Origin: Microcaldota archaeon
Lineage (GTDB): Archaea > Micrarchaeota > Micrarchaeia > Anstonellales > Bilamarchaeaceae
Direction of reading: 5' to 3'
Assembly: GCA_026992595.1 (NCBI GenBank)
Contig: JALWZW010000063.1
Location: forward strand, 1 to 12,518
Length of the DNA: 12,518 bases
In this document: positions 7,650 to 12,518 of the stretch, piece after piece
Layout: the number at the start of each line of letters is the position of its first letter
How positions within the stretch are numbered: position 1 is the first letter of the stretch
Translations under genes and position numbers: made by a program
The notes under the pieces: generated by a model
Seen by the model: the letters and a program-made list of their open reading frames with translations, nothing else
The model's database searches: none
Told to the model about the DNA's origin: nothing

Positions 7650-8858
7650 ATGCCAAAAATAGCTTCGGTGTGGGCGCGAGAGGTGTTAGATTCTCGGGGT
7701 AATCCTACAGTAGAAGTGGAGGTCTTTTGTGATGGTCTAATGGCTTCTGCCATCGCACCTAGCGGCGCATCCACAGGAAAGCACGAAGTAAAAGAATTGA
7801 GAGACGGCGGGGCAAGATATAGAGGGAAAGGGGTGCTGAAAGCAGTAAAAAATGTGAGGGAAAAAATAGGGCCCGCGATTGTAGGAATGGAAGTGAGCGA
7901 TCAGGAAGCGATAGACAGTAGAATGATGGAATTGGACGGAAGCAGAGATTTGAGCATTTTAGGGGGTAATGCGGTTGTTGCCACCTCTATGGCATGCTTA
8001 AGAATGCGCTCTTTAATTGAAAAAAAGCCGCTTTTTCTTTTATGGGGAAAGGCCAAACTTCCTTATCCGCTTTTTAACATAATAAATGGGGGAAAACATG
8101 CAGGAAATGATTTGGCAATACAGGAGTTTATGGTGGTGCCTCAGCAAAAGATGTTCTCAGAAAGATTGAGGTGCTGTGCAGAAATATACCATGCGCTTGG
8201 AGAGTTGCTGAGCGCTAAATATGGCAAAGGGGCTAAAAATGTAGGAGATGAGGGCGGGTATGCGCCCCCTATGAAGAATACTTATGAAGCGCTAGAGATG
8301 CTGGAAGGAGCAATAGAGGAAAGCGGCTATAAAGGGGAGGTTAAACTTGCCTTAGATTGCGCGGCTACCACATTCTATAAAAACGGTAAGTACCAAATAG
8401 ACGGGCAAAGGTTTAGCGGGGGAGAACTGTTGGATTTTTACTTGGATATTGTAAAAGGATACCCCATATTTAGCATAGAAGACCCCTTTGAAGAGGAGGA
8501 TTTTGAATCCTTTGCAAAATTAAAAGAGAAAGGGGTTAATGTGGTGGGAGATGACCTAACGGTAAGCAATCCCCAACGCGTTAAAACTGCGATAGAAAAA
8601 AGCGCCATCTCTTCCATCATCCTGAAAGTAAATCAGGTAGGCACCATCACACAAGCGCTCAAAACAGTAGAAATATGCAGGGAAAATGGCGTAAATGTGA
8701 TTGTGAGCCATCGCTCGGGGGAAACTGAAGATACATTTATAGCAGATTTTGCGGTAGGGCTAGGGTGCGGGTATATAAAAAGCGGTGCGCCCTGTAGAGG
8801 AGAGAGAACCTGCAAATACAACCAACTTTTAAGGATTGAAGAATATTTAAGCGTTTAA
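7650..8858 (+). CDS. eno: Enolase (phosphopyruvate hydratase)
   Basis: A 402-residue cytoplasmic glycolytic/gluconeogenic enzyme that interconverts 2-phosphoglycerate and phosphoenolpyruvate with Mg2+. The N-terminus REVLDSRGNPTVEVEV and the flexible loop SGASTG (38-43) are typical. Active-site positions, matched to the E. coli enzyme by motif, are His150 in GGKHAGN, Glu159 in AIQEFM, Glu201 in GDEGGYAPP, metal ligands Asp236, Glu277 (SIEDPF) and Asp301 (GDDLTV), catalytic Lys326 in the signature ILKVNQVGTITQA, SHRSGET at 353-359 and Lys377. The length is slightly shorter than usual bacterial enolases. The start at 7650 (MPKIASVWAREVL) is preferred: an in-frame ATG at 7590 would overlap secF and add 20 residues unlike any enolase, and the TATA-like box lies 25 bp before 7650. 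It diverges from secF; tRNA-Tyr follows on the same strand. Confidence 0.97.
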   Translation: MPKIASVWAREVLDSRGNPTVEVEVFCDGLMASAIAPSGASTGKHEVKELRDGGARYRGKGVLKAVKNVREKIGPAIVGMEVSDQEAIDSRMMELDGSRDLSILGGNAVVATSMACLRMRSLIEKKPLFLLWGKAKLPYPLFNIINGGKHAGNDLAIQEFMVVPQQKMFSERLRCCAEIYHALGELLSAKYGKGAKNVGDEGGYAPPMKNTYEALEMLEGAIEESGYKGEVKLALDCAATTFYKNGKYQIDGQRFSGGELLDFYLDIVKGYPIFSIEDPFEEEDFESFAKLKEKGVNVVGDDLTVSNPQRVKTAIEKSAISSIILKVNQVGTITQALKTVEICRENGVNVIVSHRSGETEDTFIADFAVGLGCGYIKSGAPCRGERTCKYNQLLRIEEYLSV

Positions 8859-8872
8859 AAAACCTATTTAAG

Positions 8873-8882
8873 TATTTAGTAT
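8873..8882 (+). promoter_or_regulatory. Candidate TATA box for tRNA-Tyr
   Basis: TATTTAGTAT is centred about 28 bp before the first base of the tRNA, the expected TBP position. The gap 8859-8904 is AT-rich throughout, so other placements (for example TTTTATAC at 8891-8898) cannot be excluded. Part of this stretch may also end enolase transcripts. Confidence 0.35.
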
Positions 8883-8904
8883 GTTTATTATTTTATACAC
8901 TTAA

Positions 8905-8987
8905 CCCTCCATAGCTCAACGGTAGAGCGGCCGGCTGTAGATTGGGTAGTAACCGGCAGGTTCCCGGTTCAAATCCGGGTGGGGGGA
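8905..8987 (+). tRNA. trnY: tRNA-Tyr (anticodon GUA) with an 11-nt intron
   Basis: A full cloverleaf can be drawn: acceptor stem CCCTCCA (8905-8911) with TGGGGGG (8980-8986), one G-T pair; D stem GCTC/GAGC; anticodon stem GCCGG (8930-8934) with CCGGC (8953-8957); variable loop AGGTT; T stem CCCGG/CCGGG with loop TTCAAAT; discriminator A8987. The anticodon GTA is at 8937-8939, preceded by CT and followed by G37. C1-G72 is the tyrosine tRNA hallmark in archaea and eukaryotes and agrees with the anticodon. The anticodon loop is 18 nt instead of 7, which leaves an 11-nt intron. The mature tRNA is 72 nt, and the 3' CCA is not encoded. The gene ends one base before the stop codon of the convergent dUTPase gene. 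Confidence 0.95.
8941..8951 (+). other. tRNA-Tyr intron (ATTGGGTAGTA)
   Basis: The insertion lies between G37 and A38, the canonical archaeal site. It can form a relaxed bulge-helix-bulge: CTGT at 32-35 pairs with intron bases 6-9 (GTAG; two Watson-Crick and two G-U pairs), giving a 4-bp helix between the 3-nt bulges AG/A and TA/A, each cut after its second base. A loop TTGG replaces the inner helix. Eleven nucleotides is about the lower limit known for archaeal tRNA introns. Confidence 0.85.
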
Positions 8988-8997
8988 TTTATTTTTT
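8988..8997 (+). terminator. T-run after tRNA-Tyr
   Basis: TTTATTTTTT follows the discriminator base directly and would serve as an archaeal oligo-T terminator. It lies in the last codons of the convergent dUTPase gene, so termination signal and coding sequence share bases. Confidence 0.5.
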
Positions 8998-9480
8998 GGG
9001 GGTTTCTAAATTTAGATTCTCTCCCTTATACCTCCCTTCATAACCCTCGCTAACAGGCCTTACCAACTTTATAAAAATTAGCTGTGCGATGCGCGCCCCT
9101 TTGTGAATATTTATTCCATGAGGGTTCTCTACTAAAAGCAAAGATTCCCCCCTTCCCTCATAGCCAGGGTCCCACACAGCGCCGCACAAAGTGGCACCGC
9201 ACCTCAGCAGAGAGGAGCGAGGGAAGCAAAGCGCAGCGCGGTCTTTGGGAATGTGCACATATTCGCCAAAAACTATTTTATAAGCGCCTTTTTGCAAGCG
9301 CCACACCCCATCTTCACAAGGTACTTCCTCGCAAGCGCTCAAAACCCTTTTTCTATTATCAAAATCAAGAGTGCCTGCGCTTTTAAAAGCCAAAATGGAA
9401 GCAACGGTTAAATCAATACCGCAGGGCTGTTTTTGGATAGGGTGAACATCTAACTCTAAAAGCTCTTTAGGAATAATCAT
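8989..9480 (-). CDS. dut: dUTP diphosphatase (dUTPase), archaeal type of the Dcd/Dut family
   Basis: A 163-residue trimeric-type enzyme that hydrolyses dUTP to dUMP and pyrophosphate, keeping uracil out of DNA and supplying the precursor of dTMP. The pattern follows the archaeal dUTPase family rather than classical dCTP deaminase: QPCGIDLTV (18-26), GTLDFDN (36-42), KGAYKIVFGEYVHIP (64-78), PRSSLLRCGATL (87-98), AVWDPGYEGRGESLLL (101-116), HKGARIAQLIF (126-136) and a C-terminal EGYEGRYKGEN. The start at 9480 is chosen because MIIPKELLEL matches the family N-terminus and a TATA-like box is centred 26 bp upstream; the frame also runs five codons further to a TTG. A bifunctional dCTP deaminase/dUTPase activity cannot be excluded by eye. 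The stop is one base from the convergent tRNA-Tyr. Confidence 0.88.
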   Translation of the reverse strand: MIIPKELLELDVHPIQKQPCGIDLTVASILAFKSAGTLDFDNRKRVLSACEEVPCEDGVWRLQKGAYKIVFGEYVHIPKDRAALCFPRSSLLRCGATLCGAVWDPGYEGRGESLLLVENPHGINIHKGARIAQLIFIKLVRPVSEGYEGRYKGENLNLETPKK

Positions 9481-9502
9481 GAAGAATAAAAGCAAGGCAG
9501 GG

Positions 9503-9509
9503 TTTAAAA
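9503..9509 (-). promoter_or_regulatory. TATA-like box for dut
   Basis: TTTTAAA on the minus strand is centred about 26 bp before the ATG at 9480. It supports that start and a leaderless transcript. The palindromic repeat copy at 9528-9567 lies just upstream and could also influence this promoter. Confidence 0.45.
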
Positions 9510-9527
9510 GCGTTGCATAAAAAGTGA

Positions 9528-9567
9528 TTTAAAAAACAATCCCGCTGCAAAGGGAGAGTTTTTTAAA
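9528..9567. repeat. 40-bp near-palindromic repeat, copy 1 (downstream of AAA+ ATPase gene)
   Basis: Arms TTTAAAAAAC (9528-9537) and GTTTTTTAAA (9558-9567) are perfect inverted repeats. Inside them TCCC (9540-9543) and GGGA (9552-9555) pair around an 8-bp centre (GCTGCAAA), with AA opposite GA as the only mismatch. Every arm and stem base equals copy 2; only the centre differs. Transcribed from either strand it gives a hairpin ending in a T-run, so it could end ATPase transcripts. It lies between the ATPase stop and the dut start. Confidence 0.9.
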
Positions 9568-9580
9568 TATAAACAGCGCG

Positions 9581-10735
9581 CTATCTGTAAAACCAACGCC
9601 ACCCTTCCACCAAATGCACCCTATAACCGCGGCGTTCTAGCTTTTTAATAAGTGCGTGCTGTCTTTCTGTAAGAGAGCGTCCCCATTTACATTCAAAAAC
9701 CTCATTGCCAACCACAAAATCAAGTTCCGCCCCATCTTCTATGTAATAAAAAGGAGTTTTTTCCATCAACTCTAAAAACACCAAATTCTCAAAATTAGCG
9801 CCCAAAGAGTAAGAGCCGGTAAGAGCATATCTAAAGCCCACATCAGCCACATAAACCTTTTTAGGCGAATAGATGCGCTCATTATAAGATTTTGACCACC
9901 TATAAATGGTATGCACCAATTCTGCCTCCTCCAATACACGCACATACTCCTCCGCTGTCTCCTCCTTTACACCCAAAACCTTAGAGAGTTTTGAATAGGT
10001 TATAGGTTTTCCCACCCGTGCTAAAAGCAGTAGGAAAAGTTCCTTTAACTTTTCCGGTTTATGGATACGGCGCATTGCCACATCTTTCATAATAATATCC
10101 TCTGCAAGATTGACCAGATAGTTAGGGTCGCTGCGCAAAATATATTCAGGCACTCCGCCCTCTCTCATATAATCCTCAAAATACCGCTCAAGAAGGTGAG
10201 GTTCCTCTGTCCGCTTCTTTTTAAACTGGAGATACTCTTTAAAGGAAAGGGGTTTGATGCGCAGGGTGTGGGCACGGCCTGTTAAAAATGCTTTTTGGTC
10301 CTTCAGCGAAAGGGAAGAAGAAGAGGTGGCAAAAATCTTTACATTTTCGCTATCATTGATCACCTTAAGCCATTGAAAGATGTTGGGACTGTAAAGAATT
10401 TCATCTAAAAAGAGGTAGATGCGGTCCCCTCTGCCCAATTCATGCATCTTTCTAAACTCCCTCAAAATTTCATCTAAAGAATGCTGCTGAATAACCGGGT
10501 GGTCAAAGGTTGCATAAAGAATGTGAGAGGGCTTTTGAAAAGAGAGCAAATAAGCAATGAACTGCTTTAACAAGGTGGTCTTCCCAATCCTTCTTAACCC
10601 CACTAAAAAGGTGATTTCAGGGCGGTTGAGCGCCTCTTTCATGCGTTCCAAATAGCGAGAGCGGGCGATGCCCGGCGCCCTGTACTCCTCCTCCCACCAA
10701 ATATTATAATTGTACAAAACCTCGCGTAAGTGCAT
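9581..10735 (-). CDS. AAA+ ATPase with C-terminal DUF4143-type (PD-(D/E)xK-like) domain
   Basis: A 384-residue protein of the large AAA_14/DUF4143 group common in archaea and many bacteria, often in several copies per genome; its cellular role is not established. Walker A is GLRRIGKT (46-53), Walker B IYLFLDEI (106-113), a sensor-like FATSSSS (136-141 region), then TGRAHTLRIKPLSFKEYL, highly typical of the group. A winged-helix-like stretch lies at about 235-280. The C-terminus holds FENLVFLEL (315-323) and ELDFVV...VFECKWG (337-352), whose Asp339 and Glu348-x-Lys350 fit a PD-(D/E)xK nuclease-like fold. The gene is bracketed by two copies of a 40-bp palindrome, and a TATA-like box in the upstream copy is centred 26 bp before the ATG. 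Antisense to none of its neighbours, it sits between dut and nreA and looks like an insertion; transfer is inferred, not shown. Confidence 0.88.
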   Translation of the reverse strand: MHLREVLYNYNIWWEEEYRAPGIARSRYLERMKEALNRPEITFLVGLRRIGKTTLLKQFIAYLLSFQKPSHILYATFDHPVIQQHSLDEILREFRKMHELGRGDRIYLFLDEILYSPNIFQWLKVINDSENVKIFATSSSSLSLKDQKAFLTGRAHTLRIKPLSFKEYLQFKKKRTEEPHLLERYFEDYMREGGVPEYILRSDPNYLVNLAEDIIMKDVAMRRIHKPEKLKELFLLLLARVGKPITYSKLSKVLGVKEETAEEYVRVLEEAELVHTIYRWSKSYNERIYSPKKVYVADVGFRYALTGSYSLGANFENLVFLELMEKTPFYYIEDGAELDFVVGNEVFECKWGRSLTERQHALIKKLERRGYRVHLVEGWRWFYR

Positions 10736-10756
10736 AAAAGAAAAAGAGGAAATCTA

Positions 10757-10765
10757 TTTAAAAAA
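10757..10765 (-). promoter_or_regulatory. TATA-like box of the AAA+ ATPase gene inside repeat copy 2
   Basis: TTTTTTAAA on the minus strand is centred about 26 bp before the ATG at 10735. The promoter would thus be part of the repeat, and an inserted cassette could carry its own promoter. Confidence 0.45.
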
Positions 10766-10796
10766 CAATCCCCCTATAGCGGGAGAGTTTTTTAAA
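10757..10796. repeat. 40-bp near-palindromic repeat, copy 2 (between divergent AAA+ ATPase and nreA genes)
   Basis: Arms TTTAAAAAAC (10757-10766) and GTTTTTTAAA (10787-10796), inner TCCC (10769-10772) and GGGA (10781-10784), and an 8-bp centre CCTATAGC. It has the same length and orientation as copy 1, with five of eight centre bases changed. Here the two arms face divergent genes: the left arm read on the minus strand is a TATA-like box centred 26 bp from the ATPase ATG, and the right arm points to nreA. TGA follows directly outside at 10797-10799, as it precedes copy 1 at 9525-9527. Confidence 0.9.
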
Positions 10797-10841
10797 TGAA
10801 AAAGCAAAAAGCACAAAAAAGAGAAAAGAGAAAAAATAGCG

Positions 10842-11975
10842 ATGATGGGAAAGGGCGCATACTTAAAGCGCATCTTAGCCAAAATGTCTATTAAACCCAA
10901 GGTAAAAAAAGAACTGGAAGGGACCACTCCGCCCTCTGTATTCATAGGAAGCGCCCACTACCCTTATGTATATGCAGGGCCCATGCTCACAGAAGCAGAG
11001 GAAAGCGCTCTTTTTGATTATCCAGAAAAATGGGTGGAGATACCTCAGCAGAAGATTATAGAATTCAGGATGAATCTAATAAGAGGAAAAAGAAGGGTGA
11101 AAGTGGATAGAATAGATAGATATGTGGAGCTGTTGCAGGAGGCAGTGCTGAGCGCAAGAGAGGTGGACAGCGAAGCGCAGTTTAAAAACATTTCAGGCGC
11201 GCTGCGAATAGAGGACGAGAGCGCTTACGGCCCCAGCGGCACATTGGAAAGGTGGGAGATAGCGCCTGCGCGCTGGGAGCATAACTTAGAAAAGGTTTTT
11301 TATGACGAGCAAAAAGCAGGGGAAGCGATAGTGGAATTATATAGCAGAGGGGTACCTCTTTCTAAAATCCAAAAGGCGCTTTCTGTTGGCGCAATGGGCG
11401 TGAAGAGAAAATTGGTCCCTACTCGGTGGGCAATAACCGCTGTGGACAGCATTATAGGAGAGCACCTATTTTCAGAAGCGCGCTATTCAGAAGGTTTAGA
11501 GGAATATTTGCTTTACCAATTTGAGAACCACAACAACCACTTTGCAATAATCCTCACCCCGCCGCCCTGGCAATATGAATGGATTGAAGCGTTTATAGAG
11601 GTGGCGGGGGAGAGAACCGCAATATTTTCTGATTTTGAGGAAGGGAAAGGAAAGAAAGAATATTCATGCGTGGGTGGATGCTACTATAGCTGCAAACTCG
11701 CCATTCTAGAGCATATGAAAAAAAACAAATTCTTCGGAGGCGCCTTTGTGCTTAGAGAGGCAAGAAAGGGATATGTGCCTTTGGGCGTTTTTACTGTTAG
11801 GGAGAATATGCGCGCTGCGCTAAAAGAAAGGCCTAAACGCTTCCCTAACTTAAAAGAGGCGTTGAGAGAAGCAGCAAAATCGCTTCAATTGCCGCTCACC
11901 ACCTTCCTCAACCACAGCCGCCTGTTAGCAAAGGCGCTGCGCACCCAACAAACCACATTGGCGCTATTTAGGTAG
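10842..11975 (+). CDS. nreA: Nre-family DNA repair protein with C-terminal PCNA-binding-like motif
   Basis: A 377-residue member of the archaeal Nre family (DUF650/DUF651), linked in Haloferax to repair after DNA crosslinking damage and to PCNA. Family blocks seen are TPPSVFIGSAHYPYVYAGP (29-47), a central KLVPTRWAITAVDSIIG (190-206), and GGAFVLREARKGYVPLGVF (299-317). The last residues contain QTTLALF (370-376), which fits a PCNA-interacting peptide Q-x-x-L-x-x-F. The N-terminal four-cysteine zinc motif usual in NreA is missing: GKGAYLKRILAKM aligns with the end of that region, without its cysteines. The only three cysteines are at 276, 280 and 284. Two adjacent ATGs (10842, 10845) are possible starts; the alignment to the zinc region favours one of them over the ATG at 10884. 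The right arm of repeat copy 2 lies 46-55 bp upstream, so a leader of about 25 nt is likely. Confidence 0.9.
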   Translation: MMGKGAYLKRILAKMSIKPKVKKELEGTTPPSVFIGSAHYPYVYAGPMLTEAEESALFDYPEKWVEIPQQKIIEFRMNLIRGKRRVKVDRIDRYVELLQEAVLSAREVDSEAQFKNISGALRIEDESAYGPSGTLERWEIAPARWEHNLEKVFYDEQKAGEAIVELYSRGVPLSKIQKALSVGAMGVKRKLVPTRWAITAVDSIIGEHLFSEARYSEGLEEYLLYQFENHNNHFAIILTPPPWQYEWIEAFIEVAGERTAIFSDFEEGKGKKEYSCVGGCYYSCKLAILEHMKKNKFFGGAFVLREARKGYVPLGVFTVRENMRAALKERPKRFPNLKEALREAAKSLQLPLTTFLNHSRLLAKALRTQQTTLALFR

Positions 11976-11980
11976 GGAGA

Positions 11981-12518
11981 ATGGCAGGAATAAGGATAGG
12001 GAGGTATAGGCATTATTTTGATAGGATTGTAATTACGCGGGAGGGGATAAGAGGGCAGGAGGGAGTGCCGCGGAGATTGAGCGGATTGTTGGAGGAGGTT
12101 ACGAGAGAGGGAGAAAGGAGAGGGGTGCAGGCAGAGGTATTAGAGCTTTTAAGGGCGTTTCAAACCAGCAACAACCCATACATTATAATGTTTTTAAGAA
12201 GAACTTTGGCGCTTTTAAGAGAAAGAGAGGGGGAAGAGTTAAGAGCAAGATTAAGGCAGGTTACGCGCCTCATCCCGCTCTTTAGCAGCACCGCAGATGT
12301 GCTTCCTTATTTAGCGCGGACGGGGGGCAGAAGGATGGGGTTCGTATATGTTCTGGGAGTGCTGACAGGATGCCAATGCCCTAGAGAGTTTTTAAAACTA
12401 TACGCTAATTTGCGGCCCTCCCGCCAACGCCCCTTTTGGCTCCAACTCCCACTAAAAAACATAAGGAGGCATTCGCACAGAAGAAGGATAGAGGCGTTAG
12501 AGAAGGGAAGAGGAGAGG
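11981..12518 (+). CDS. Unknown arginine-rich protein, 3' end beyond window
   Basis: An ATG at 11981, 5 bp after the nreA stop and preceded by the purine-rich GGTAGGGAGA, opens a frame with no stop for 179 codons to the window end. The tight spacing suggests co-transcription with nreA. I do not recognise the family. The visible part has about 33 Arg but only 3 Lys, unlike the Lys-rich neighbouring nreA product, and looks mostly helical (RRLSGLLEEVTREGERRG, then VLELLRAFQ, then LRRTLALLRERE). A short stretch MGFVYVLGVLTGCQCPREF contains CxC. The N-terminus RIGRYRHYF and the cluster RRHSHRRR would suit nucleic acid or ribosome binding, but that is only inference from composition. Confidence 0.75.
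   Translation, partial: MAGIRIGRYRHYFDRIVITREGIRGQEGVPRRLSGLLEEVTREGERRGVQAEVLELLRAFQTSNNPYIIMFLRRTLALLREREGEELRARLRQVTRLIPLFSSTADVLPYLARTGGRRMGFVYVLGVLTGCQCPREFLKLYANLRPSRQRPFWLQLPLKNIRRHSHRRRIEALEKGRGE

Noticed and set aside
7598..7774. N-terminal extension of secF up to 7774
   Set aside because: Antisense to the enolase N-terminus, no membrane or SecF features; the ATG at 7597 gives a normal SecF start.
8989..9480. Calling this gene dCTP deaminase (dcd)
   Set aside because: The AVWDPGYEGRGESLLL and C-terminal EGYEGRYKGEN pattern fits the archaeal dUTPase branch better than the classical deaminase pattern; deaminase activity is left open as an alternative.
2393..9487. ATTCTTC (minus strand) between TATA-like box and ATG of three genes (2399-2393, 3866-3860, 9487-9481)
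   Set aside because: In two genes it is 13-19 bp before the ATG, but in dut it is directly adjacent. A 7-mer in pyrimidine-rich leaders is too weak to call an element.
10796..10841. ATG at 10796 directly at the end of repeat copy 2 as an nreA start
   Set aside because: It is in a different frame from nreA and overlaps the TATA-like box itself.
10754..10945. A 63-codon minus-strand frame with a very hydrophobic middle, ending 18 bp before the AAA+ ATPase start
   Set aside because: It looks like a small membrane protein, but the hydrophobic codons are only the complement of the purine-rich nreA leader, and its end is made from the palindromic repeat. Antisense to the nreA start.
1..12518. CRISPR array, rRNA, transposase or integrase genes
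   Set aside because: No regularly spaced repeats, rRNA-like segments or transposase/integrase motifs were seen on either strand; the only repeats are the two 40-bp palindromes.

Overview
The window reads as archaeal chromosome. The evidence is a tyrosine tRNA with C1-G72 and a short intron at position 37/38 that can fold a bulge-helix-bulge cleavage site, an archaeal-type dUTPase, an Nre-family DNA repair protein with a C-terminal PCNA-binding-like motif, archaeal-style SecF and SecD, and TATA-like boxes centred about 25-30 bp before many start codons. The gene packing is very dense: the longest gaps are 106 bp (10736-10841) and 100 bp (9481-9580), and no stretch over 300 bp lacks a gene. A small-genome (DPANN-like) archaeon would fit, but that is inference and the lineage cannot be fixed from this sequence.

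Left part, all minus strand, read right to left: secF (7597-6542), secD (6545-4935), a soluble Ser/Thr protein kinase (4923-3874), a membrane-anchored kinase-like protein with a cysteine-containing outer domain (3847-2399) and a type II/IV secretion-type ATPase (2380-95). The junctions are a 3-bp overlap and gaps of 11, 26 and 18 bp, so this looks like one transcription unit. It puts protein export (SecDF), phosphorylation signalling and a pilus/secretion motor side by side. A further minus-strand gene may begin at the very left edge.

Centre: enolase (7650-8858, plus) diverges from secF across 52 bp that hold one shared TATA-like box. It is followed by the intron-containing tRNA-Tyr (8905-8987), which ends one base before the stop codon of the convergent dUTPase gene (9480-8989, minus).

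Right part: an AAA+ ATPase with a DUF4143-type nuclease-like C-terminus (10735-9581, minus) is bracketed by two 40-bp near-palindromic repeats (9528-9567 and 10757-10796). Their arms are identical and only the 8-bp centres differ. The unit looks like a small inserted cassette, or a gene between paired promoter/terminator elements. Beyond it, on the plus strand, lie the Nre gene (10842-11975) and, 5 bp later, an arginine-rich gene of unknown function that is still open at the window end (11981-12518).

The strongest candidates for something undescribed are the secFD-kinase-kinase-secretion ATPase cluster and the repeat-bracketed ATPase cassette.
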